Source: Hypericum androsaemum
Lineage: Eukaryota; Streptophyta; Magnoliopsida; Malpighiales; Hypericaceae
Assembly: GCA_963995505.1 (NCBI GenBank)
Contig: OZ023185.1
Location: 2,046,001-2,110,000 of the forward strand
Direction of reading: 5' to 3'
DNA: 64,000 nt
Positions 46,369 through 57,395 of this stretch are shown here, in pieces. The notes beneath the pieces are model-generated. The model saw nothing but the letters and a program-made list of their open reading frames with translations. It searched no databases and was not told the DNA's origin. The first letter of the stretch is position 1, and the number at the start of each line of letters is the position of its first letter. The position numbers were made by a program, and so were the translations under genes.

Positions 46369-47041
46369 GGGTAAATTACTCTCGAGTCTCCCATGTTTGA
46401 CTAAATCAATAATAAAGTCTTCCGCATTTAAAAAATGATTCTTCAATCTCCCTTTTTTGATTTTATTATACACTCTGTTAACGGTATAATTTATTATATA
46501 TTTCGGAGTATAATATAGTTCGAGGTTAACATTGTTCGAAAATTGGGACTTACCATTGAGGATGAACTCTAAAAAGTGCACCCTGCTATCCATCTTCCCA
46601 CAACTCCAAACAATCCTGCAGCTTCCAGCAGAATCAGAAAGTTTAGGGTTTCCTCAACAAAAGAAATTGGGAGAAACCTTGGGCCAAGTGAAATTGGGGG
46701 AACAAGAGAGTGAGTGGGTGGGTCAGTCGGAGATGAAAATAGGAAGTCGAGGTGTCGGGGAGAGAACATGAGTCGGGGAGAGAAAAGGGAGATCAGGGAG
46801 GGGCAATTATTTGGTAGGGGAGAGTGATTGCATCGATTTTACCGAGTTAAAAATATAAAAAATTACAAAAGGGACATTTTTCTCTTTTTAAGTGGGTATT
46901 CGCTAGAAAAAATTGCATATTTCGGTAACATAGACCCATTATATAATAAAATCAAACTCGGAAGATTGGAGAATCATTTCAAACACATGAAACTTTATCG
47001 TTGATTTAGTTAAATAAGAGAAATTTGAAAGTAATTTACCC
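46369..47041. mobile_element. Long-TIR Mutator-like element
   Basis: Ends GGGTAAATTACTCTCGAGTC and, inverted, GGGTAAATTACTTTCAAATT. Arms extend about 130 bp (ACTAAATCAA..GATAAAG, AATGATTCT.CAATCT, GATTTTATTATA). AAATTTGAT (46360-46368) and AAAATTAAT (47042-47050) match at 7 of 9. A related left arm without a partner is at 54269. The interior has no recognised gene. Confidence 0.72.
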
Positions 47042-47050
47042 AAAATTAAT

Positions 47051-47530
47051 TGGACAAAGTGTTATGCTCTGTTCCTAAATTATTGACGCAAACAACGTAT
47101 TACAACCTATCACCCCAAAAAAAACAATGTAATACAACCCAAAATATACTCATCCTTTCGTCAACCTTTCCGAAATTAAGCAGGATAAAAAAATATCATA
47201 AATCACAAACTCCACCCGTAGATACCAAAGAAGATCCATTGCACATAGTTACAAAATTCCTATACCCACCATGTTCACCAAAAAAAAAAGTTAGAAAATT
47301 CCTACAAAGAGGGACAATAGACGAGACAGAGAGAGCAGAGCAGAGGTTGACGGGTGCATAAACAAATTAAAGCAGATCATCGATGTTGCAGTTCAACAGG
47401 GTTTTGACAAGGTTGTGTGTTGTAACCTCATACTTGTTAGGATGAAACTAGACATCCGAAGTATTATATTTGTAAATATTTATACTACGAAATAAAACTC
47501 TACTTATAAAGAAAAAAGTTCAACAGGTTC
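47051..47530. other. CYP88A upstream region
   Basis: AT-rich promoter region of the P450 gene. No clear TATA box within 60 bp of a sensible start site. Nothing else recognised. Confidence 0.4.
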
Positions 47531-50500
47531 ATGGTTGGAGATTGGGAAGGAGTGGTGCCCCTGGTGATTGTCTTGGTAATTGGGGGGATCCAATTGCTGA
47601 AATGGGCGCTGAAGAGGGTGAACTGGCTCATCTACGAAACCAAGCTGGACCCTCAAATAAGGAGTTCGTTGCCTCCAGGGGACATGGGCTGGCCCTTCGT
47701 CGGCAACATGTGGTCTTTTCTCAGAGCTTTCAAGTCTCTCGATCCTGACGCCTTCATGCGCTCCTTCATTACGAGGCAAGTCCGAAATTACTATATTGCT
47801 AGTTGCAACAGCGGTGGACTTATTTATAACTTCGGTTCTCTTTAAAAATGTTGCAGATATGGACGCACGGGAATCTACAAGGGCTTCATGTATGGGAGGC
47901 CCTGTGTGTTCGTGACAACGCCTGAAACGTGCAAAAGAGTGTTAACCGATGATGACTCGTTCACGTCCGGTTGGCCCAAATCCACCGTGGAGCTCATGGG
48001 CAAAAAGTCCTTCATCGGAGACATCTCCTACGAAGAACACAGGCGGCTTCGCCGCATCACCGCGTCTCCGGTCAACGGGCATGAGGCCTTGTCCTTCTAC
48101 CTAGAGTACATAGAAGAGAACGTGACATCGGAATTGGGGAAATGGGCGACGATGGGGCCCATCGAGTTCGTTTCCCAACTCAGGAAATTGACTTACAGGA
48201 TAATAATGCACATCTTCCTCGGCTCGGAGATTGACCACACGATTATTGACCCCATGGAGCGTGAGTACACAGCTATCAACCGCGGGGTCAGAGCCATGGC
48301 GATTAATCTTCCTGGATTTGCTTACCACGGAGCACTAAAGGTATATATACTTGAAATTAAATTTGAGTAGGGCAATTAACCGTCTGAAAATTATGTTATT
48401 TCAAAAGTTAAATATATTTAATTCAAATAAATTAGTGTATTTGGAATCATGTTTAATTTATTGCTAAGTGAATTTATGTAAATATTTTAAATTATTCTTT
48501 TTTATATAAGATCATAATTGTCATGAGAAAAAATGTAGAGATTTTTTTTAAATAAGTAAAGTGTTGTATTTCATCAAATTAGACCACCAAAGTACCGGAT
48601 AACGTCTATCAACACACACTACAGTGATAGACGCTAACTGGAACAAACACCAGCGAGTCACCAAAATAATGACACCAAAAAGCTCCTAAATCAACAAAAA
48701 GGACCCGAATATACATTACGTAAGGGCATCCCAAAATAAAACAAAACAACTTGGCACTACAAAGTATTAGGGGTCGTAAGACCAAATCTGGTCCAGACCG
48801 CAAGCAGCTTTGTTGATCAAAGAGAGGATTTTGGAAATATCCTCATCCCAAGAGAGGCCCATCACAAGGGTTGAGCTGTACTTTGGTTCGATTATCACCG
48901 GCATGGAGGTGCAGGACGAGGCGCTTCAAACGGAGTTCTCCGCTGAGGTGTGGCGTTGAATTCTTGTTAGTTACAGGTTAACTAAATTCATCACTTAAAA
49001 GAATCTGTTTGATGTTGAGAGCTACACCTACAGATAAAATAGTCTCAAATACAGTACGTTATTGCACGCCGCAAATCAAAATATCAATAATTTTTACTAA
49101 TATTCCTAATTTTTTTCAACATTACCTACTCAATTGCGAATTGGTTATGTAGCCCGTTGGATCACGTAACATATTTGCGTGCAGGCTCGCAGAAGACTTG
49201 TAGCTATGCTACAATCAATCGTGACAGAGCGTAGGTGCAACCGGAGGGGCGGCAGTGGGGAAAAGAGAAAGCCGTTGATGGACGCTCTCGTGGAAATTGA
49301 GGACCAAAATGGTCGAAAACTGACAGACGAGGAAATCATCGATATTTTGCTCATGTACTTGAATGCAGGACACGAATCTTCTGCCCATATCACAACCTGG
49401 GCTACAATTTTCCTCGAGGAGCATCCTCAATTCCTCAAAAAAGCCAAGGTTCGAAATATAACTTGCATTCTTCAAAAAAAAAAAACTTGCACAATACTTC
49501 GAACCCTTATTTTTCAAATTTCTAACCGCTCAAATAAACTCTCCTTTGAGTGATTTTATTTACTACAAGTTGAGTTTATGTTGATGGTATCTCAATTGTC
49601 GTGCCAATATTCTAGGAGGAGCAAGAGGATATCATAAGGAGGAGGCCACCGACTCAGAGGGGATTGAGTCTCAAAGAAGTTCGAGAAATGGATTATCTTT
49701 CCAAGGTAAAATTGCTTCCTTTTTAAGAACAAAGAATTTTCTTGTTTATGTAGTTACAAGCTCAAATTTCTTGCACACAGGTGATCGATGAGACTCTACG
49801 CCGAGTAACATTCTCACTTGTGGTTTTCCGAGAAGCTAAATCCAATGTCAACATAAGCGGTGAGTTCATTTTCTAAATTATATGCCTTCTATTCTGTCCC
49901 AACTTTTTAAATTCCTGTTAGGCCCTATTTAATAGGCTATGCTTGTAATAATTTTTTATATATTTGTAAATGACATATCAGCTAAGTACATATTCATATA
50001 GGCCTTTGGAATTTATTCACAGGTTACACTATTCCCAAGGGTTGGAGAACATTGGTGTGGTTCAGAAGTGTTCATTTGGATCCGGAAATCTACCCAGACC
50101 CGTTGCAATTTGATCCTGACAGATGGGAGGTCAGTGGATGCAAAATTAATTAGCTTTGATACAATTCCAAATTACAAAAGATACCCAAGTCACAATATAT
50201 TAAATATCTTTTTACTAAGTGTGTTGTGACCAAAATAAAATTACCGGTGATGATGGTGCACTTCAAATTGGTCACAGAATTACACAGCCAAAGCAGGAGC
50301 CTTCCTTCCATTTGGAGCCGGGAGCAGGACGTGCCCTGGAAATGATCTTGCTAAGCTTGAAATTGCCGTCTTTCTTCACCACTTCCTATTAAATTACCGG
50401 TGAGTCTTTGCATTTTCTTTTTTTCTTATACTAATAAAATTTCAAAAGAAAATTCAAGATAAAAAAATATAAGATCTTAAAAAAACCAGTGTATGCTAAA

Positions 50501-50696
50501 TTTTATTTTTCAAATATATCAAATTATATTAATGTAACCGGTTAAAAAATTCTTCATCACCTGATCTTTTTGTTGTTTTAAATGACGTCACGACAGGCTT
50601 GAACGGCTCGATCCCAGATCTCCGTTGGTGTACTTGCCTCATTCGAGACCACAAGATAACTGCCTGGCAATAATCAGAAAAATCTCATCTGCGTAA
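47531..50696 (+). CDS. KAO: Cytochrome P450 CYP88A, ent-kaurenoic acid oxidase type
   Basis: Eight exons: 47531..47775, 47857..48340, 49185..49448, 49616..49705, 49781..49859, 50023..50129, 50278..50399 and 50597..50696, give 496 aa. An N-terminal membrane anchor (about 9-27) precedes [13 protein letters not shown]. The I-helix motif is AGHESS (304-309), ExxR is E365-R368, FDPDRW is the PERF region, and [10 protein letters not shown] carries the heme ligand C442. Segments such as [19 protein letters not shown] and [20 protein letters not shown] are those of CYP88A. These ER-bound enzymes convert ent-kaurenoic acid to GA12 in three oxidations, an early gibberellin step. Intron 1 uses a GC donor (AGGCAAGT). 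Intron 2 holds a LINE fragment. A CYP88D-type triterpene oxidase is the main alternative. Confidence 0.9.
48541..48930 (-). mobile_element. LINE 3'-end fragment inside CYP88A intron 2
   Basis: On the - strand the segment reads [16 protein letters not shown] in one frame, then stops and a 3'-UTR-like T-rich stretch ending in ACTTATTTAAAAAAAA. The arrangement resembles the last codons and tail of plant L1 ORF2. It lies in the 844-bp intron 2, antisense to the gene. No TSD was established. Confidence 0.45.
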
Positions 50697-50754
50697 TTAT
50701 TGTGACAAGGAGCACCGGAACAAAATCAGGAGGTCAGAGGGGTTCGTCACTATA

Positions 50755-51105
50755 GACCACCGCCCCGATCCATTATTGTTATTTTCATTTTCTGTCTTTT
50801 GTTTAGTGATCGCTTATGTTGTTGTTGCTTAGTGTTAGTTGCTTAGGTAGGTTGCTTAGGCCTGCTGTTTTGGGATGCTTTTGTTGCTATTTTGCTTTCA
50901 GTTTCTTTTGTTCGGACCAGTCTTGGTATGACCACCGCCCCGATCCATTATTGTTATTTTCATTTTCTGTCTTTTGTTTAGTGATCGCTTATGTTGTTGT
51001 TGCTTAGTGTTAGTTGCTTAGGTAGGTTGCTTAGGCCTGCTGTTTTGGGATGCTTTTGTTGCTATTTTGCTTTCAGTTTCTTTTGTTCGGACCAGTCTTG
51101 GTATG
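50755..51105 (+). repeat. Identical 175-bp tandem duplication
   Basis: 50756-50930 (ACCACCGCCCCGATCC...) is repeated base for base at 50931-51105. No difference was found by eye over 175 positions. It indicates a very recent duplication or an assembly duplication. Confidence 0.9.
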
Positions 51106-51388
51106 ATCCTAGATTCACTTGGATCTCGAAACTTTTCATGTTGGTGTAGGTGGATAAACTTCTCTCGGTAGGACTTATCCGATCTTGACTCTCATTTGCG
51201 TGCATCTCGTATGCATTCAAATGCCAACGAGATTGTGTCTATGATGCAACCTTGTGGTTATTAGCTGTAGCTTATCTCGGCAGCTTTCGCCTTGGATGTT
51301 TGGCTCTCGTAGTCAGTTGTCCGCCCTTCATCTCCACCCATGCCTCTCTGCTACCTTCGGATTGATTTGTTATTAGTCGAAGGTGGTG

Positions 51389-52290
51389 TACTTGATTATG
51401 ATCTTTGATAGTCGATACAAGAGTTGGACTCTTTCTCCGTAAGACGAGATTGCCCCGTATTCAGTGCTTACGGGCTGCGGCAATCGTCCCCAAGATACAA
51501 CGACTAGGTTGCTTCCGAGTTCGTATCACAACGACCATCGAAGCTTCAGGGGAACCTTGAAAATTCAGAACTTTCTGAGAGAGGAAGATAAGAACGACTA
51601 TTGCTAACGAATGCTTATGCAATGAGTGTTCGGGGTGAGTGCAAATGATGGGGGAAGGGCCTATTTATAGGCAAGGATGGCTGAAATCTGAATGGCTGCC
51701 AGGCACTTCCGAGGGGGCGCCATGCTCTCACATTTCTGGAGCCGAGGCACCCTTTCGGACACCAGTTTTTTGGATGTCCGTAGGTGTCTCTTCGGGGCTC
51801 CTGGATGCCTGCTGGTGTCTCTTCGGCCACAGGCCTTCTAGGCACTCCTCGTGCCTCTTCGGTGGCAATCTGGAAGCCTCCAGGACGTTCTCGGTGACCA
51901 TCCTGGAAGACGCTCGTAGCCCCTCGTCACTTCGGTAGCTTCGCAGCTCTCTCCGGACTCAGGCAAAATACTTAAGGCTCCTCCAGCTCCTCACGCGAAG
52001 TGCCAAGTGCGCCACAAAGCGCCCATTGCGACCTGCGTCCAATGCATACGCACACGCACACGCACGTGCTCGTGCTCGGATGGTGCGAATAGGTAGCCTC
52101 GGTCAGCTCTTCAGGTGGAACATTTAATATTACACCAACTTAGAGCTTCTCCTTATAAACATGGAAAATTCCCTTGCGATTTTCGATGTGGTAATCCCAC
52201 CCTCAGCTTGGGCTTTCCAACTTGCTTTTCAGCTTGGGCCTTTCAGCTTGGTCCAAATGCATTTATTATGCATTCAATTCAAACCCAACA
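51389..52290 (-). mobile_element. Probable solo LTR inserted in copy B
   Basis: Aligning copy B with copy A shows an extra segment of about 900 bp between GTCGAAGGTGG and TGGTTGTCATG. It starts TGTACTTG and ends CCCAACA (TG...CA). On the - strand it has a consensus TATA box CTATAAATAGG (about 51660-51670) followed by CCCTTCCCCC and a pyrimidine-rich leader, as in LTR promoters. A clean 5-bp TSD is not visible. Confidence 0.5.
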
Positions 52291-52400
52291 TGGTTGTCAT
52301 GTTCCGGGTTGTATCTGTTGTGTTTGTATTTCCTTCTGTATTGTAAACCGCTTATATTAATATAGGCTTCCCGCTACCCTTCTCAAAAAAATAAGGAGGT

Positions 52401-53770
52401 GGATGTTCTTGTCGAGGAAAAATTAAAATTTTCTCTTGTTCTCGTGCGGTTGGATTGGGTGCTATGGCCCAGTATGTAATGTGAGGAGCGAAGATAATTA
52501 GTAAGGAGATGATTTCGATTACATATTTAGATTTTGTTTCTACTTTAAATAGTTTTAACTAAATAAGTATAATATTTTAGCAACCAGAATTTGAACCATT
52601 ATACAATTATCACTTTGCATGTATATCGTTATCATTTCACATATATATATATAATTATCACGCCAGTATATATCATTATTTTTCTATACGTAAAATTTTA
52701 TTTACCCACCAAAAAAATTTTCTAAATTTGCACAAATGCACTACACCATTAGAGTTGTTAAGCACACAACTCCTAAAAAAATCTAAAGATGCACAACTAT
52801 CTAATAACCTAAGCTATTAAATAACTAATAACTTTGACATAAAATTCTCACGGTCGGGTTTGTTGCCACCTGACGTAGGATTTAAAGAATCATGCTCACG
52901 TCACCCTTTCCATACGACTTTGAATCGTCTTGCAAGATTTCATAATGCCGTTCCCAGATCTCTTCGATGCGACTCCAATTTTGAATTTAATTTTGACATC
53001 CTTGGAGAAGTTCCTTGTAAGCTCAAATTTTCTTTGTCCCCCCATTTCCTTTCCTCCAAGTCTGGCCCGTTTGCAACCACTCCAATTTCCTGCTTCTGGC
53101 CCAAATTTTATAGCCCATGCCTCCAATTTTCTGCTTCCGTATATTATTATCACTTTACTTCACAATTATTTTTTTTCGCAACTAGAGTTTAAACCTTAGT
53201 CACTCTCTTCTCCACATGTACACAATTTGTATCAATTCACATATATATCATTATGACTTTATATACATTATATTATCACTTAACCGTGTACCATTGTGGC
53301 AAAAGTCGGCTCCTCTAGTACAGATGGTGCTTCCTTATCCTGTCCCCACCAAATCTAGGTTGTTCTCGTAATGCTGGTCACATCTAAAAAGTGTAAAAAA
53401 CTATTGAGATAAATAGGCAAAAACTAATATAATTTTTTGAAGGTGAAAACTAATATAATTAATAATATTTTTTTCTAACTTAGCTAATAGATTTTGTTGC
53501 GTGTACAAGGGATTTTGTTAATTAATCCCTAACTGCTTTCTAATATTTAAAAAAAGGGGGAATTTCGAGGACTGATTTTTGTTTGGGTTTATGGATTTTC
53601 CTTGGTTGGCTACCCCTGGTCTTGGCGTATTACTTATGATTGGGCTGAGCTTATGCCTGTTGGACTTTTGACCGTTGGGCTAGTACCTGGTGGTTAGCCC
53701 AGAACAATAGTGATCCTTCTAAATTTTGTGGAGAATTTTCATTTTTCCTAACCGGGTGGATGACTTATAA
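52401..53770. other. Intergenic, no gene recognised
   Basis: AT-rich with CACATATATAT simple-sequence patches near 52630 and 53240. Frames at 52860-53199 lack recognised motifs. Confidence 0.45.
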
Positions 53771-54212
53771 GTTTTTTTAAATGTAAAATTGTATTACTCC
53801 AAATAAAGAGAGTTACACTAAGAATACCATAGATATAGTTATTCGCCTATACACAAAGTTTCAAGAACTAATCCATGATTGATTCACCAAAAATCATCGC
53901 CTAAATTCATCACACTTCCGATAGCTACGAAAATAAAACCCCAACCATCCACAAAGACCAATTAAAATCTTATCCTGATGCCTTACAAAATAGTAAACAG
54001 ATCATGTATTCGAATCAAGAATATGAATTAGCACCGCAGCCCTAAATTACCACTGTGCATGTAGTCATTTAAACTGTTCACTTGGTGCAATTTACACTAC
54101 TGAGGCTAGTAGACAACATGATGATGAGTACGGATAGACTGTTATTTCTAACGTAATTGGATTTGTTTTCAGTATTTATATAGGGGCTTGATTCCACCAT
54201 TTCCAAAAAAAA
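53771..54212. repeat. Remains of retroposon tails
   Basis: At 53774 a T run followed by AATGTAAAATTGTATTACTCC is the complement of a L1-like 3' end (- strand). At 54170-54212 a + strand end TATTTATATAGGGGCTTGA...CCATTTCCAAAAAAAAA resembles the 3' ends of retroposons A-C. The bodies are not recognisable. Confidence 0.4.
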
Positions 54213-54268
54213 ATTGCATTATATATGATTCTTTGCGTGTGATAAAGTAATTGTGCGTGTAAAAATAA

Positions 54269-54480
54269 AGGGTAAATACTCTCAAGTCCTCGTATTTGCT
54301 TAAATATTTTCAAAAGACCTCCGTGGTTGCAAAATACACGTCAACATCTCTCGTGTTTGATTTTATTATACTTTCGGGTCCTTGATGCCAGAATATTTGA
54401 TTTTCTCCGGCGAATGCCCACTTGAAAAGACCAAAATGCCCCTCCCGCTAAAAAAAATTATCTTTTCTCCTTCCCTTCTT
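54269..54480 (+). repeat. Unpaired long-TIR arm
   Basis: GGGTAAATACTCTCAAGTCC...GATTTTATTATACTTTC and GGCGAATGCCCACTTGAAAA match an arm of the element at 46369-47041. No inverted partner was found downstream, so this is a truncated relative. Confidence 0.5.
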
Positions 54481-54893
54481 CTTCCTCTCACTCAAATTAA
54501 ACCCGATAAAGCAATCCGATCCAAAAAAGAACCCTCCAACTCCTTACTAAAGGATGCATCCTCAGGTAGTGATAGCCAATACCTCCAATGGACAAACCCA
54601 GTAGCCAATTTTTTCTGGTCAAGTCGTTGCTCAAGATGCATTTTCTCATTTCAACCTTTCACCAATTTATGACCCAAGAACTTAATTGTTCACAATTACA
54701 ACAATGGGAAACACCAACAACGAATTAAAATCGGCCACCCACAATTTGGTCCCATTTCCCTCCACCGATAATTTCCCAATCGTCAACTTGAGCATGTTGT
54801 TGAATATATTTAGGCTTGAAATTATGATATTTTATCGTAATCAGACGTGTCAATTAATTAATTTGATATTTTTATTATCTAATTAATTAATTT

Positions 54894-55303
54894 AGCATGC
54901 CAATTGATCGTAACCAAACATAAAAATTTTTTCGTACCCGGGCATGCCAATTGATTGTAACAAAGCATGCCTTTTTATTGTACCGGGGCATGCCAATTGA
55001 TCGTAACCAAGCATGACTTTTTATCGTACCCGGACGTGCCAATTGATCGTAACCAAGCATGACGTTTTATCGTACCCGGGCTTGCCAATTGATCGTATCC
55101 AAAGCATGACTTTTTATCGTACATGAGCATGCCAATTGATCGTAACTGACTTTTTATCGTACCCGGGCATGCCAATTGATCGTAAACACAAATTTTTATC
55201 GTACCTGGGCATCCCAATTGATCGTAACCAAGCATGATTTTTTATTGTACCCAGACATACCAATTTAACATAACATGATTTTTTATCGTACCCGATATGC
55301 CAT
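54894..55303. repeat. Minisatellite, about 46-bp unit, nine copies
   Basis: The core GCATGCCAATTGATCGTAAC followed by TTTTTATCGTACCCGG recurs at 54901, 54948, 54994, 55040, 55086, 55133, 55173, 55215 and 55261 (position of CAATT). Periods are 40-47 bp, and divergence increases at both ends. Confidence 0.9.
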
Positions 55304-56128
55304 TTAATCACCAAAAAAATCAAATTGACAAAATCAAATTTTCGCAACCTTTTGGCTTCTGAAATCATTAAGCCCAACGGATCATGAAAAAATAAAACTT
55401 GAATATCGCACAAATTTGTCGTCGTTTGAAGAAACAATAAATTTCTCTAAAAAGATCAAGAAACATTATGAATTTTGCTGATAAAGTATTGAAACAATAT
55501 TTCTAAAGAAATGTTCAATTTCCCATATCCACTATGGCCAGTCTTAAGAAATCATTAACCGTCATCATCCTGAATTCATGGTACCAAGAATTTACCAAAA
55601 ACATACAGTCAACGAGGAATACCAAAATCATTTTCAACCAAGAATCGGCCAGGAAACAAACGCAACACCTTTAGGCCTCTCCGACGCCAGCGGGGGGAAA
55701 GGTCTCGACGATGGAGCAGACGACGCATGTAGATGGAGCTCGACGACGCCCAGAGATGGAGCTTGAACCAGCTGCTGTTAATTGGGCTTGCATATTAATT
55801 ATGATTCTAGGGTTGGTAACTGCAATGACAGATCTGGTTGCGAGCTCCTTGGACTTCTTCGTCGTCTTAGGTTGGAGTCAGTCAGCGGAGAGGGCGGCGT
55901 CGTTGAGGTTGCCATCGACGACGAAGAATTCAACCTTCTCGAGGAGCACGTCGCCGGCCAGAGAGAGAAAAAGTGAGATCTCATCGTGAAGAGGAATCTG
56001 GCCATCGCTGGAGAACTTGACGTCGTCGTCAACCTGCTCGGCGTCGTCGTCGGCTTGGTCGACTTGAGTTGGGAGAGAAAGAGAGAGAGGGAAGGGAGAG
56101 AGGAGAAATGGAGGAGAGAGGGGCGGAA

Positions 56129-56160
<32 letters not shown>

Positions 56161-56559
56161 AAGGAAGAGAGAGAAAGTGAGGGGAAACAATAAAATGACG
56201 TAAATACCCCAGCAATCTTAGTCGTTGGATCTTCCTCGCCAAAATTTTAATGTGCTGGACGGTCCTGATCATTTCTCGCGTGGCACAGATTTGCTCTGTT
56301 TATATCCGTGCCAAATCCGTCCTGAATTAGATCCTAATTAGCCCCTATATGTTATGTATTCATATGTCTAATGTTGTCTCGAAAAGTGCCTTTAGCACAT
56401 GAGGTAGGATAATAAGCGCTCATCGAAGAAGATTGTATCCCAAAACTTTAGATACTTTGATGTATTTGCAAAATTGGTTGCGAGAAGCTAGGAGTGAAGG
56501 TAATTTTCTAGTGCTATATATTGTTATGTTTAAGTTTAAGTGAGTATATTCATGGTCAA
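55304..56559. other. Intergenic with a GC-rich unrecognised segment
   Basis: 55670-56180 is GC-rich with a GA-rich end. On the - strand one frame reads SSDGQIPLHDEISLFLSLAG and VLLEKVEFFVVDGNLNDAA, which looks protein-like but matches no family I know. It may be a captured or decayed gene piece. No start or splice structure could be established. Confidence 0.35.
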
Positions 56560-56956
56560 GTTCAGCTTTTGAAGGCTTCCTCTCTGTTGGAGGCAGAACT
56601 CGCTGCCATAGCTCAAAGCTATATCTGTTGTGGCTTTGAACTCCTACAATATCAACTCCATCATCGAGAATGGATTGTCGTGTAGCTTTCGAGTTTATTA
56701 CCAAACTATGGCTAGTATTGATTGGAATTTAGAACATGCTGTAATATGGATTAGGCGAGATCTAGCCATTTTACCTCACTGTTCTCTTCTAAACATTTCT
56801 AGGTGTCAAAACATTGTGGCTGATTAGCTTTGACGTCAATCTCGGCTTAACCTTCTTCCTCCGGATTGGGCTATATCCCATCCCATTGAACTTGATGTAC
56901 TGACTTTCTCAAATTTTTTCACCTAATATATTTCGTTATGTTTGTCCTCGAAAAAA
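56560..56956 (+). mobile_element. LINE ORF2 RNase H remnant with A tail
   Basis: Translation gives SSLLEAELAAIAQSYICCGF, then a run broken by stops whose end resembles the L1 RNase H C-terminus (RCQNIVAD). The segment ends in ATTTCG...CTCGAAAAAAG. It is a 5'-truncated, decayed L1 copy. Confidence 0.55.
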
Positions 56957-56959
56957 GTT

Positions 56960-57300
56960 TGAAGTGAGTATTATTAATATTAATTTATTATCATTCAAAT
57001 TAAATTGTAAAATTTGATATTTCTTTAATTTCTTATTGAATGTTGGCGTGTAATAGGTGGTGTATTGAATTTATTTAAATTTTGTATGAAATTGATTTTG
57101 TGCTTAAAAATTATCAAAAAATAAAAAATATTAAAAGGTGAGACCTTGTAGACCTTAGGTCTTCTGGAGGATAGGATATGCATCTAACGACAAAAATTTG
57201 TAAGGTCGAGGTTATGATATGAATCCAACTCAAAAAATTAGTGTATGAGTAAGTTCTACCAATACCCTAACCCGCCCTGCCCATTGCCTTCCCTAATGAT
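56960..57300 (-). repeat. GGCAATGGG-family repeat, copy 2
   Basis: On the - strand it begins TTAGGGAAGGCAATGGG and follows the same block order as copy 1 at 8598 (TTTTTTGAGTTGGATTCATAT, then ATATCCTATCCTCC, then TTTTGATAATTTTTAA). It contains only the first about 340 bp of the longer copy. Confidence 0.65.
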
Positions 57301-57395
57301 AAACATGACAACCCCACAATTACCCCTTTTATTCTCATAGTCCGGTATTAATAATAGTATCCTTTTCACTTTTTTGTGCGTTTCCTTATTTGCTT

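Larger units (their letters stand above)
50735..52387 (+). mobile_element. Poly(A)-tailed retroposon, copy B
   Basis: AAAATCAGGAGGT (50722-50734) and AAAATAAGGAGGT (52388-52400) are a 13-bp TSD with one mismatch. The element shares with copy A the block CTCGTATGCATTCAAATGCC and the 3' end TTAATATAGGCTTCCCGC before the A tail. It starts 38 bp after the CYP88A stop codon, so it forms or replaces the 3' UTR. It contains a 175-bp tandem duplication and an LTR-like insertion. Confidence 0.72.

Noticed and set aside
47531..50696. CYP88A as a pseudogene because exon 1 lacks a GT donor
   Set aside because: AGGCAAGT is a strong GC-type donor and restores the conserved junction; all eight exons stay in frame with intact heme, ExxR and I-helix motifs.
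54894..55303. CRISPR-like array
   Set aside because: Repeats are contiguous and degenerate without unique spacers, and the DNA is plant nuclear; it is a minisatellite.
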